NCBI GenBank assembly: GCA_019634975.1
Contig: JAHCAI010000001.1
Location: forward strand, 372,001 to 436,000
Direction of reading: 5' to 3'
Source of the DNA: Burkholderiales bacterium
Lineage (GTDB): Bacteria; Pseudomonadota; Gammaproteobacteria; Burkholderiales; SG8-41
DNA length: 64,000 bases
Every line of letters begins with the position of its first letter. Within the stretch, counting starts at the first letter, position 1. Shown here piece by piece: positions 26,373-34,572 of the stretch. The notes under the pieces were generated by a model. It saw nothing but the letters and a program-made list of their open reading frames with translations. It was not told the DNA's origin and did not search any database. Position numbers and translations under genes: made by a program.

Positions 26373-27239
26373 TTGAAAATCACCCTGCTCGGCACCGGCA
26401 GTCCGTTGCCGGCGCTGAAGCGCGCATCGTCGAGTTACCTGGTGGAGGCAGGGGGCGACGTGATCCTGGTCGACCACGGGCCGGGTGCCTTCCAGCGGCT
26501 GATGGAGGCGGGCAAGCGCGCGCTCGACGTGAGCCATGTCTTCCTCAGCCATCTGCATTTCGATCACTGCGCCGACCTGATCCGGCTGTTCCATCACCGC
26601 TGGGATGCCAGCGGTGATGCCACGCCGCCGCTGCGCATCCACGGCCCGCCCGGCACCCAGGAGTTCATTGACCGCGTGTTCGGTCCGCAGGGCGCCTTCA
26701 GCCGCGACCTGGAGTCGCGCACCCGGCATCCGCTGAGTGTCGGCGCGTATCGCGAGCGCGGCGGCACGCCGCCGCGCCCCTGGCCGGACACCCGTGTCAC
26801 CGAGCTTGCCGGTCCGGGTGTCGTCGAATTTCCGGGCTGGCGCATCCTGCGCTGCGAGGTGCCGCATTACCAGCCCTTCCTTGACAGCTTTGCCTACCGG
26901 ATCGAGTGCGGCGGCAGGTCCTTCGTCTATACCAGCGACGTCAACCTTGCGCTGCCCGGCGGCGCGCCGCCGCAGCTGGTGGAGCTTGCGCGCGGAGCCG
27001 ATCTTCTGGTGCATTACCTCAACGCGTTTGCCTTCGAGGCCGATCATCCGGGCGGCCTTGCCGGTCCGCGCTTTGCTGCAGCGCTGGCGCGCGATGCGCA
27101 GGTGAAGACGATGGTCACCACGCATCACGGCCCGTGGATAGACGGCGGCGGACGCCCGGAAAAGCTGCTCGCGGAGATCCGCGCGGCCTGCCCCGCGCGC
27201 GTGGTGTGGGGCGAAGACCTGATGGCTTTCGAGCTCTGA
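26373..27239 (+). CDS. MBL-fold metal-dependent hydrolase (RNase Z-like subgroup)
   Basis: A 288-residue metallo-beta-lactamase-fold protein, start TTG 13 nt after the PhyH stop. It has GTGSPLP near the N-terminus, the metal-binding SHLHFDHCADL (HxHxDH), FVYTSDVN (metal-bridging Asp) and TTHHGPW (last His). This resembles ribonuclease Z and arylsulfatase-like MBL proteins. Cotranscription with the PhyH gene suggests a role in the same catabolic step, for example hydrolysis of an ester or lactone, rather than tRNA processing. The substrate is not identifiable. Confidence 0.88.
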   Translation: MKITLLGTGSPLPALKRASSSYLVEAGGDVILVDHGPGAFQRLMEAGKRALDVSHVFLSHLHFDHCADLIRLFHHRWDASGDATPPLRIHGPPGTQEFIDRVFGPQGAFSRDLESRTRHPLSVGAYRERGGTPPRPWPDTRVTELAGPGVVEFPGWRILRCEVPHYQPFLDSFAYRIECGGRSFVYTSDVNLALPGGAPPQLVELARGADLLVHYLNAFAFEADHPGGLAGPRFAAALARDAQVKTMVTTHHGPWIDGGGRPEKLLAEIRAACPARVVWGEDLMAFEL

Positions 27240-27361
27240 AGGCTCCTGCGTTTGATCGCGCCGGAATGATCGGGCTTGCCCCGGCAATGGCCGCAAACCT
27301 ACAATCGGGCGCAGCGGTGCCTTTTTCGAGTGCCGTTTCACGAACACCAGGAGACCATCCC

Positions 27362-28339
27362 GTGCACAAATCCCTGATCGGCGCCGCCGTGCTGGCTGCG
27401 CTGTGCGCGCCTCTTGCCCATGCGCAGGGCGTGGCGACAAATTATCCCGACAAGCCCCTGCGGCTGGTCGTGCCTTTCCCGCCGGGCGGCGGCAATGACA
27501 TTCTTGCCCGCACGCTGGGCCAGCGCCTGACCGAAGTGGTGGCGCAGCAGGTGGTCGTCGACAACCGCGGCGGCGCCGGCGGTGCGCTGGGCGCGACCAT
27601 TGCCGCGCAGGCCAATCCCGACGGTTACACGCTGTTCCTCGGCAGCGTCGGCAATCTCGCGCAGAATCCCGCACTGAAGGCCGATCTGCCCTACGATCCC
27701 GTGCGCGATTTCGCGCCGGCGTCGCTGGTCGCGGTGTCCTCGTTCATGCTCGCGGTGAACCCCTCGGTGCCGGCGAAGTCGGTGCAGGAGCTGATCAGCC
27801 TAGCGAAGGCGAGCCCGGGCAAGCTCAATTACGCCTCGGCCGGCACCGGATCCTCGCTGCACATGGCCGGCGAGCTGTTCAAGTACGCGACTTCCACCGA
27901 CATGGTGCACGTGCCGTACAAGGGCACCGGCCCGGCGATGGTCGACCTGGTGGCCGGCCGCGTGCAACTGGTGTTCAGCACCATGCCGCCGGTGCTGCCG
28001 CATGTGAAGACCGGCAAGCTGCGCGCGCTGGGCGTGACCACGGCCAAGCGCGCCGCCGCGGCCCCCGATGTGCCGACGATCGCGGAATCCGGCGTCAAGG
28101 GCTTCGACGTGTCGAACTGGCAGGGCGTGCTGGCGCCGGCGAAAACCCCGGCACCGGTCATCCGCAAGCTGAACCAGGACATCCTGAAGGCGCTGGCGCT
28201 GCCGGGCATGACCGAGGCACTGGCGAAGCAGGGCCTGGAGCCCGCCGGCGGCAAGCCCGAGGCTTTCGCCGCGCTGATCAAGTCCGAGATTGCCAAGTAC
28301 ACGAAAGTGGTCAAGGCGGCGAAGATCGTCGTCGACTGA
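27362..28339 (+). CDS. Bug/TctC-family solute-binding protein
   Basis: A 325-residue receptor starting at GTG (VHKSLIGAAVLAALC), with AGGAGA 7 nt upstream. The signal peptide ends PLAHAQG. Motifs are YPDKPLRLVVPFPPGGGND, VDNRGGAGGALG, LPYDPVRDFAPA and HVPYKGTGPA. It is the last gene of the PhyH-MBL-Bug trio, so it may deliver that pathway's substrate or sense it. A strong hairpin terminator follows 28 nt past the stop. Confidence 0.92.
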   Translation: MHKSLIGAAVLAALCAPLAHAQGVATNYPDKPLRLVVPFPPGGGNDILARTLGQRLTEVVAQQVVVDNRGGAGGALGATIAAQANPDGYTLFLGSVGNLAQNPALKADLPYDPVRDFAPASLVAVSSFMLAVNPSVPAKSVQELISLAKASPGKLNYASAGTGSSLHMAGELFKYATSTDMVHVPYKGTGPAMVDLVAGRVQLVFSTMPPVLPHVKTGKLRALGVTTAKRAAAAPDVPTIAESGVKGFDVSNWQGVLAPAKTPAPVIRKLNQDILKALALPGMTEALAKQGLEPAGGKPEAFAALIKSEIAKYTKVVKAAKIVVD

Positions 28340-28367
28340 CCGCTCCCTGACGGAGGTTTTTTGGCGC

Positions 28368-28397
28368 AACAACGGCGGGCCGGTGCCCGCCGTTGTT
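28368..28397. terminator. Bidirectional intrinsic terminator
   Basis: A perfect 13-bp stem (AACAACGGCGGGC / GCCCGCCGTTGTT) with the loop CGGT. It lies between the stop of the Bug gene and the stop of the convergent Cys-rich gene, so it can serve both strands. TTCATTT follows on the plus side. Confidence 0.8.
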
Positions 28398-28768
28398 CAT
28401 TTCACCGGAACCGAGCAGGCCTTGGCCGTCGCTGCCACGCAGCCGCCGGTGCAGACCACGTCGCCGTTGATGTTGGTTGCCGCCGAACCGCGCCGGGTCG
28501 ACGAACAGACGATGTCGCCGTTGCGGTCCGCCATGCACTGGCCGGGCCCGCACACCGCCATGCGGTAGCGGTCGAGCTGGATGCCGCCGCCGGGCGGCGA
28601 GCAGCGGATCTCGCCGTTGATGTCGGCCAGGCAGCGGCCGCCGGGCGGCGGGCATTGCGGATTCCCGTAGCGGTCGTTGACGCAGCCGCGGCCCTGCTGG
28701 GCTGAGGCGACTGCGCTCAGCAGCAGGCATGCAATCAGTACAGTGAGGCGAAGCGGAAAACGGAGCAT
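28397..28768 (-). CDS. Small secreted Cys-rich repeat protein
   Basis: A 123-residue protein with a signal peptide (MLRFPLRLTVLIACLLLSAVASAQ). The mature part has four copies of a short unit C-x-x-D-x-[NY]-G-x-x-x-C: CVNDRYGNPQC, CLADINGEIRC, CMADRNGDIVC and a final unit lacking its first Cys (TNINGDVVC). PPPGG or SPPGG linkers separate the first units. No family is recognised. The repeated D/N-G pattern looks like metal- or calcium-binding loops or disulfide-locked turns, which is inference. The neighbouring methyltransferase shares the strand and ends 57 nt upstream. Confidence 0.75.
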   Translation of the reverse strand: MLRFPLRLTVLIACLLLSAVASAQQGRGCVNDRYGNPQCPPPGGRCLADINGEIRCSPPGGGIQLDRYRMAVCGPGQCMADRNGDIVCSSTRRGSAATNINGDVVCTGGCVAATAKACSVPVK

Positions 28769-28824
28769 GCGTTTTGCCTGAAGTGGGGTTTGCCGGATAA
28801 ACAACGCGGCAGGCGGGTTCCGGT

Positions 28825-30057
28825 TTACGCAGGCTTCTGCAGCATCACGATGCGGTTGCTGTTGGTGCCCAGGGCATTGTTGCCGATGCCCCAGATGTTG
28901 GAGGTCTTGGTGAACTTCTGGGTGTTGATCAGGATGGCCTCGCAGCGAAAACCCGCGGCCTCGCCCAGCGGCAGCACCGCCTCGTCGAGATTGATCGAGC
29001 CGCGCTGCACTTCGCCGACCTCGAAGGCGACCCATCCCTTCGGGCGCGTCACCCGGTAGAGTTCCTGCAGCACGGCCTGCATCACTTCCGCCCATTCGTT
29101 GACGCTGGAGGCCATGGTGATGCCGGCGCCGATCTCCCCGGCATCGAGGCTGTTGAACCAGCAGCGCAGCCAGTTGTCCTTCGCGTACTGCACGACATTG
29201 AGGAAGGGCGGCGAAGTCACTGTCAGCTGCACGCTGTTGTCCGCGATGCCGGGCGTCTCGCCGGCCGGTCCTTCGAGGAACTGCGCGCGGGCCGCGGCCT
29301 GCTGCAGGCGCCAGCGTGCCGCCGCATTGATGTCGCTCTGCAGCTGCATCGATTTGCGCAGGATCAGCGCGCGCACATCGCGGTATTCCGGCGACTTTCC
29401 GGTCTTTTCGTTGATCTTGATCTGGCTTTCGGGCGATACCGCCTGGTTGGGAGGCAGCGTGTAGGCGGAAAAGAATCCCGGCGAGTGCCCGGTCAGGCGA
29501 TTGGTGGCGACCATGCGTATCCAGCGGTCGGCGGCATCTTCCTTGCCGCTGGCGCGGCGCTCGGCGAGCCAGGCGCGCAGATTGAGCAGTTCGCGCTCGG
29601 TATCCGGGTGGTAGAACATCGACAGGTCGATGTCGTTGGCGACTTTCGCGTTCATGCGGATCGCGCGCAGCCGCACGTCGATGGTGGCGATCAGCGGCGC
29701 TTCCAGGCGCGGCCGCGTCAGGATCGCCGACAGCGGATTGACGTCATTGGCGATGACGTTGCGGCCCATCAGCGCCGCCTCCACCGCGGTGGTGCCGCGG
29801 CCGCTGAAGGGATCGTAGATGACGTCGCCGGGCTTGCTCAGGCGGTCGATGAAATAGCCGGGCAATTGCGGCTTGAAGCAGCCGCGGTACGAAATTTCGT
29901 GCAGCGGATTGGCCTGGCGCTGCTTGCTGGTCCAGAACTCCTGCTCGTAGACCGGAACGCCGTTGATGCGCCGTGGCGGCGGCGTGCCGCGTGCGCGCCT
30001 CGCGGCCGGTGCGGTGACGGCAAGATCGTATGCGGTAACCGATGCGACTGCGGCCAT
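28825..30057 (-). CDS. Orphan DNA methyltransferase (N6-adenine/N4-cytosine type)
   Basis: A 410-residue site-specific methyltransferase. It shows the AdoMet-binding motif DPFSGRGTT (residues 81-89) and the catalytic motif TSPPF (near 280), with a long insert between them that should hold the target-recognition region. The N-terminal EFWTSKQRQANPLHEISYRG is typical of this group. An AGGAG box precedes the start. No restriction endonuclease or specificity subunit is encoded beside it, so it is probably a solitary, regulatory or phage-derived methylase. The recognition sequence is unknown. Confidence 0.88.
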   Translation of the reverse strand: MAAVASVTAYDLAVTAPAARRARGTPPPRRINGVPVYEQEFWTSKQRQANPLHEISYRGCFKPQLPGYFIDRLSKPGDVIYDPFSGRGTTAVEAALMGRNVIANDVNPLSAILTRPRLEAPLIATIDVRLRAIRMNAKVANDIDLSMFYHPDTERELLNLRAWLAERRASGKEDAADRWIRMVATNRLTGHSPGFFSAYTLPPNQAVSPESQIKINEKTGKSPEYRDVRALILRKSMQLQSDINAAARWRLQQAAARAQFLEGPAGETPGIADNSVQLTVTSPPFLNVVQYAKDNWLRCWFNSLDAGEIGAGITMASSVNEWAEVMQAVLQELYRVTRPKGWVAFEVGEVQRGSINLDEAVLPLGEAAGFRCEAILINTQKFTKTSNIWGIGNNALGTNSNRIVMLQKPA

Positions 30058-30353
30058 GGCGTGCTCCTGTGCAGGTGAACTGGCTGCGGAGGGTACGCCG
30101 GTGTCACGAAAAGTACAAGTACTTCAATGCCTTCCGTGCCGCGCCGACTCCACAGGCTGCTGCGCAAGGTACGCCTGTTCGGGAAAAAGTACAAGCTCCC
30201 CGTGCTGATGGATTGACAGTGCTTCCCCGTCGTCCGACGCCATGCGTCGCCCTCTACTTCGTTTCAAGTGTTCCCGTGTCCCCGCATGCGGGGACCTCGG
30301 TGCCGCTTGACGTTAGAGGACAGGGTGAGGGGGCTGTGCGGAGGATTGCGGTT
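30058..30353. promoter_or_regulatory. Gene-free region upstream of the methyltransferase, with 18-nt palindrome
   Basis: About 296 nt with no supported gene. It contains a perfect palindrome GTCCCCGCATGCGGGGAC at 30278-30295 and short similar repeats (AAGTACAAGTAC and AAAAGTACAAGC). The AGGAG box of the methyltransferase lies at its left edge. The palindrome could be an operator or an RNA hairpin. Confidence 0.4.
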
Positions 30354-31592
30354 CTAATGCACTTCCGACAGCAGATCATCCACCGCCTCGATCCAGTGCC
30401 GCACCGGCAGCCGCGTCGCGGATTGCAGGTGGGTCTGGCAGCCGATGTTGGCGGTGAGGATTTGCGCGGGCGCGGAGGCGGTCAGCGCGGCGATCTTGTT
30501 CCGCTGCAGCTGGACCGAGATCTCGGGCTGCAGGATCGAGTAGGTGCCGGCCGAGCCGCAGCACAGATGGCTGTCGGCGACCGGAGCGAGTTCGAAGCCG
30601 AGTTCTCCCAGCAGGGTTTCGACGCGCCCTTTCAGCTTGAGGCCGTGCTGCAGCGAGCAGGGCGGATGGAAAACGAATTTCCCCCGCGGGGGATTACTTA
30701 TAAGTATTTGTTTTAATTGACTTTTTTCTTTCTCAATGATCATGCCGAGGTCACAGGCCAGAGCGGCGATGCGCTTGGCGCGTTCGGCATAGGCGGGATC
30801 GTGGGCGAGCAGGTGGCCGTAGTCGCTGATCATCACGCCGCAGCCGCTGGCGGTGAACAGCAATGCCTCGGCGCCCTGTTCGACATGCGGCCACCAGATA
30901 TCGATGTTGTGGCGCATCGCATCCAGCGCCTTGTCCTGCGCATCGAGGTGAAACGCAACCGCGCCGCAGCAGCCGGCACCGGGCGCACGCACGAGGGAGA
31001 TGCCGAGGCGGTCGAGCACGCGCGCGGCGGCGGCGTTGGTGGCCGGCGACAGTGCCGGTTGCACGCAGCCGTCGAGCAACAGCATGCGCCGCGCGTGGCC
31101 GCCCAAGGGCCAGGGACGCGCGCGTGAGGGTGTCTCCGGCACCACGTCGTCGAGCACCTTCGGCAGCAGGTTGCGCGCAATGCGGCCGAGGCCCAGCAGC
31201 GGATTGAACAGTGCAGGACGCGGCAGCACCGATGCGAGCGTGTCGCGGCGCAGCTTGTCGAGTCCGGCACGCGGCACCTGCTTCGCCACCACGGCGCGGC
31301 CAATGTCGAGCAGGCGGCCGTACTGCACGCCCGAGGGGCAGGTGGTTTCGCAGGCGCGGCAGGTCAGGCAGCGGTCGAGGTGCAGGCGGGTTTTTTCCGT
31401 CGCGGCTTCGCCTTCGAGCACCTGCTTCATCAGGTAAATGCGGCCGCGCGGCCCGTCGAGTTCATCCCCCAGCAACTGGTAGGTCGGACAGGTTGCCGTG
31501 CAGAAACCGCAATGCACGCACTTGCGCAGGATGGCCTCCGCCTCGCGGCCCTGCGGCGTGTCACGGATGAAATCGGCGAGATTGGTTTGCAT
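30354..31592 (-). CDS. glcF: Glycolate oxidase iron-sulfur subunit GlcF
   Basis: A 412-residue electron-transfer subunit with two [4Fe-4S] motifs, CVHCGFCTATCPT (near 25) and CLTCRACETTCPS (near 74). Two C-terminal CCG domains follow, with GCCGAVAFH and LCCGSAGTY. It passes electrons from the GlcD flavin to the quinone pool. A stretch near residues 287-304 (EKEKSQLKQILISNPPRGK) is unusually AT-rich in its DNA and resembles the AT-rich boundary motif; the equivalent linker varies in other GlcF proteins. It follows glcE, separated by a family A repeat. Confidence 0.93.
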   Translation of the reverse strand: MQTNLADFIRDTPQGREAEAILRKCVHCGFCTATCPTYQLLGDELDGPRGRIYLMKQVLEGEAATEKTRLHLDRCLTCRACETTCPSGVQYGRLLDIGRAVVAKQVPRAGLDKLRRDTLASVLPRPALFNPLLGLGRIARNLLPKVLDDVVPETPSRARPWPLGGHARRMLLLDGCVQPALSPATNAAAARVLDRLGISLVRAPGAGCCGAVAFHLDAQDKALDAMRHNIDIWWPHVEQGAEALLFTASGCGVMISDYGHLLAHDPAYAERAKRIAALACDLGMIIEKEKSQLKQILISNPPRGKFVFHPPCSLQHGLKLKGRVETLLGELGFELAPVADSHLCCGSAGTYSILQPEISVQLQRNKIAALTASAPAQILTANIGCQTHLQSATRLPVRHWIEAVDDLLSEVH

Positions 31593-31608
31593 GAGAGGGC
31601 CTGAAAAG

Positions 31609-31701
31609 AATTTACAGGATGGACAGGATATGCAGGATAAAAACCTTCGAGTCGCGGTACAGAGGCCTTATCCTGAAAATCCTGTTCATCCTGTTAATTG
31701 A
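31609..31701. repeat. ACAGGAT-type inverted tandem repeat (family A, copy 4)
   Basis: The left arm TTTACAGGATGGACAGGAT continues with ATGCAGGATAAAA. The right arm TTATCCTGAAAATCCTG continues with TTCATCCTGTTAATTG. It lies between glcE and glcF, inside what should be one transcript. Confidence 0.75.
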
Positions 31702-31708
31702 TTTTCTT

Positions 31709-32767
31709 TCAGAAGTCCGGATACAGCCGCCCCGGATTGAATACCCCCGCCGGGTCCATCGCCTGCTTGACGCGGCGGTGCAGGCGCATCAGCGGCTCGG
31801 GCAGCGGATGGAAGGCGCCGGCGGTCTGCCCGCCGCGGCGGAACAGCGTGGCGTGGCCGCCGGCTTCGCGCGCGACCTTGCGCACGCTGCCGGCATCCGC
31901 ATCGGTCTTCAGCCAGCGCAGCGCGCCGCCCCATTCGACCATCTGGTGTCCGGCGAGCCCGAGTTCCGGCGCGGTCGAGGCCAGCGACAGCCGCCATACC
32001 GGGCCATCGCCGGAGAAAAAAAGGTCGCGGTGGTCGCGCACGCCGCTCCAGAATTCAGCTGCGTTCGGAACTTCCTCGCCACCGATTTTTTTCGCCGCCG
32101 CCCTGACCGCGGACTCCGCGCCGGACAGCCGCACATACAGGCGCTTCTCGACATGGCAGGTCGCCGTGACCGGCAGCGGCTGGCCGGCCCAGGCGTTCAT
32201 CAGCTCCACGGCTTCGCTGCGCGGCAGCTCGCAGGACAGCGTCAGTTCGGCCTGGGGCAGCGGCAGGGCCTTCAGCGACACTTCGAGGATCACGCCCAGC
32301 GTGCCCAGCGAGCCGGTCATCAGGCGCGAAACGTCGTAGCCGGCGACATTCTTCATGACCTGTCCGCCGAAGCGCAGGTCGGTGCCGCGGCCGTCGAGCA
32401 TCCGCAGGCCGAGCACGAAATCGCGCGCGGCGCCGGCTGCGGCACGGCGCGGACCCGACAGCCCGGCGGCGATGCAGCCGCCCAGCGTCGCGCTGCCGCC
32501 GAAATGCGGCGGTTCGAAACCGAGCATCTGGCCGTGGCCGCGCATGGCGGCCTCGATTTCCGCCAGCGGCGTGCCGGCGCGCGCGGTGATCACCAGTTCC
32601 GTCGGCTCGTAATCGATGATGCCGCGATGGCCGGTGACGTCGAAGTCCTCGCCGGCCGCCGCATTGCCGTAAAAATCCTTGCTGCCGCCGCCGCGGATGC
32701 GCAGCGGCCGCCGCTTCTCGGTGGCGGCGCGGATGGTGTCGGCAAAGTGCTGGATCAGGGTATCCAT
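31709..32767 (-). CDS. glcE: Glycolate oxidase FAD-binding subunit GlcE
   Basis: A 352-residue FAD-binding protein. The start MDTLIQHFAD is preferred to the Met eight codons upstream because it gives the canonical N-terminus. The VAO-type FAD domain shows LRIRGGGSKDFYG, PPHFGGSATLGGCIAAGLSGP and GYDVSRLMTGSLGTLGVI; the C-terminus has FNPGRLYPDF, usual for GlcE. It works with GlcD and GlcF in oxidising glycolate to glyoxylate at the inner membrane. The order glcD-glcE-glcF is conserved. Confidence 0.93.
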   Translation of the reverse strand: MDTLIQHFADTIRAATEKRRPLRIRGGGSKDFYGNAAAGEDFDVTGHRGIIDYEPTELVITARAGTPLAEIEAAMRGHGQMLGFEPPHFGGSATLGGCIAAGLSGPRRAAAGAARDFVLGLRMLDGRGTDLRFGGQVMKNVAGYDVSRLMTGSLGTLGVILEVSLKALPLPQAELTLSCELPRSEAVELMNAWAGQPLPVTATCHVEKRLYVRLSGAESAVRAAAKKIGGEEVPNAAEFWSGVRDHRDLFFSGDGPVWRLSLASTAPELGLAGHQMVEWGGALRWLKTDADAGSVRKVAREAGGHATLFRRGGQTAGAFHPLPEPLMRLHRRVKQAMDPAGVFNPGRLYPDF

Positions 32768-32828
32768 TGGATAAGGGCATGGTGCAGGCAACGCGGCGGC
32801 ATCCGGAACTGTGGAATTGCCGATGCTG

Positions 32829-32881
32829 TTCGCTGTGTGCTCTGTGCACCCCTCAAGGGGGTATCGGGATCCTCTGTGGCG
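32829..32881. repeat. CTCTGTG-type repeat arm with nested insert (family B, copy 4)
   Basis: Reads CTGTGTGCTCTGTGCACCCC, then TCAAGGGGGTATCGGGAT and CCTCTGTGGC. The interrupting piece (CACCCC.CAAGGGGGTATCG.GATC) also interrupts the right arm of copy 2. Only one arm is present. It lies between glcD and glcE. Confidence 0.65.
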
Positions 32882-32894
32882 GGTTATCGGTTAT

Positions 32895-34385
32895 TCAGAA
32901 TCTCGGCAGTTCCGGAAACTTCTCCGCCCCCGAGTGCACGTGCATGCGCCCGAATTCGGCGCAGCGGTGCAGCGTGGGCACGGCCTTGCCGGGGTTGAGC
33001 AGCTCGTGTTCGTCAAAGGCCCGTTTCAGCGCGTGGAGGGCCTCCAGTTCTGCGGCGCCGAACTGCACGCACATCGAGTCGATTTTCTCGACGCCCACCC
33101 CATGCTCGCCGGTGATGGTGCCGCCGACGTCGATGCAGAGTTTCAGGATTTCCGCGCCGAACAGTTCCGCGCGCTGCAGCTGGCCGGGGTCGTTGGCGTC
33201 GTAGAGGATCAGCGGGTGCAGGTTGCCGTCTCCGGCATGAAACACGTTGGCGCAGCGCAGCCCGTAGTTCTTTTCCATCGCCGCGATGCCGCGCAGCACC
33301 TCGGCCAGCCTGCGGCGGGGGATCGTGCCGTCCATGCAGTAATAGTCCGGAGACAGCCGGCCCACTGCGGGGAAGGCGGCCTTGCGGCCCGCCCAGAATT
33401 TCAGCCGCTCGGCCTCGTCGCGCGACACCCGCACCAGGTGCGCGCCGCTGTCCTGCATGATTTTCTCGATGCGCGCGATCTCGTCGGCGACCTCCTCGCG
33501 GGTGCCGTCGGATTCGCAGAGCAGGATGCCGGCGGCATCCGTTGGATAGCCGGCGTTGACGAAGGGCTCCACCGCCAGCGTCGCGGGCTGGTCCATCATT
33601 TCCATGCCGGCCGGGATGATGCCGGCGGCGATGACATTGGCGACGGCTTCGCCGGCGGCGCCGACATCGTCGAAGGCGGCGAGCACCACCTGCGCGCACT
33701 CCGGCCGCGGCAGCAGCTTCACGGTGATTTCGGTGACCACGCCGAGCAGGCCCTCGGAGCCGGTCAGCAGCGCCATCAGGTCATAGCCCGCGGCGTCGAG
33801 ACCGCCGCCGCCGAGCTCGACGATTTCGCCCTCGATGGTGGCCACGCGCAGCTTGAGGATGTTGTGCACGGTCAGTCCGTATTTCAGGCAGTGCACGCCG
33901 CCCGAATTCTCGGCGACGTTGCCGCCGATGGAGCAGGCGATCTGGCTTGATGGATCCGGCGCGTAATACAGTCCGTGCGGCGCTGCCGCCTCTGATATCG
34001 CCAGGTTGCGCACCCCGGGCTGGACACGGGCGGTGCGCGCCGGCGCGTCAATGGCGAGGATGTTCTTCAGTTTTGCCAGCGACAGCAGCACGCCGTTGCC
34101 CAGCGGCAGGGCGCCGCCGGAGAGTCCGGTGCCGGCGCCGCGGGCCACCACCGGCACGCGCATCGCGTGGCAGGTTTCGAGTATCTCGCAGACCTGGGAT
34201 TCGTTTTCGGGCAGTGCCACCACCATCGGCGGCTGGCGGTAGGCCGACAGGCCGTCGCACTCGTAGGGTGTCACGTCCTCGCGCTCGAAGAGCACGTTCC
34301 GCGCCGGCATGAAGGCGCGCAGCGCCGCGCAGACCGCACGCTGGCGCTCGAGATCGACCGGCATGACGTGGACAAGGGCATTCAT
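32895..34385 (-). CDS. glcD: Glycolate oxidase catalytic subunit GlcD
   Basis: A 496-residue FAD-linked oxidase that oxidises glycolate (or D-lactate) to glyoxylate. It has the FAD-binding segments VVARGAGTGLSGG (near 95), PDPSSQIACSIGGNVAENSGG and TGSEGLLGVVTEI, plus the C-terminal catalytic domain with NVFHAGDGNLHP and GTITGEHGVG. Length fits the family. First gene of glcDEF, transcribed toward the methyltransferase. The 187-nt divergent spacer to the CoA-transferase gene should hold its promoter. No glc regulator (GlcC) is seen. Confidence 0.94.
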   Translation of the reverse strand: MNALVHVMPVDLERQRAVCAALRAFMPARNVLFEREDVTPYECDGLSAYRQPPMVVALPENESQVCEILETCHAMRVPVVARGAGTGLSGGALPLGNGVLLSLAKLKNILAIDAPARTARVQPGVRNLAISEAAAPHGLYYAPDPSSQIACSIGGNVAENSGGVHCLKYGLTVHNILKLRVATIEGEIVELGGGGLDAAGYDLMALLTGSEGLLGVVTEITVKLLPRPECAQVVLAAFDDVGAAGEAVANVIAAGIIPAGMEMMDQPATLAVEPFVNAGYPTDAAGILLCESDGTREEVADEIARIEKIMQDSGAHLVRVSRDEAERLKFWAGRKAAFPAVGRLSPDYYCMDGTIPRRRLAEVLRGIAAMEKNYGLRCANVFHAGDGNLHPLILYDANDPGQLQRAELFGAEILKLCIDVGGTITGEHGVGVEKIDSMCVQFGAAELEALHALKRAFDEHELLNPGKAVPTLHRCAEFGRMHVHSGAEKFPELPRF

Positions 34386-34516
34386 CGCGAGATTCTTATA
34401 TCACGCCATCCCGGACAGGGGGAAAGGCGGAGCATTTTGTGCGAAACTCCGGGGTATCCCGGCTGCGCGATGGCTTGCGGCCAGCGGCCCCGGTTCCGGG
34501 GCTGCAAGAAAAAACC

Positions 34517-34531
34517 CAATTCAATGAATTG
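34517..34531. promoter_or_regulatory. Palindrome in glcD/CoA-transferase divergent spacer
   Basis: CAATTCA-A-TGAATTG is a 7-bp perfect inverted repeat with a single central base, between two divergent start codons. It could be an operator; no matching regulator gene is adjacent. Confidence 0.35.
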
Positions 34532-34572
34532 CTTAGCGAAGTTCTGTTGTTGATTTCGAGAGAGACCTGACC

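Noticed and set aside
25386..27674. Minus-strand frame of 762 codons opposite PhyH and MBL genes
   Set aside because: Spans two well-defined plus-strand genes and the gap between them; no domain is recognised.
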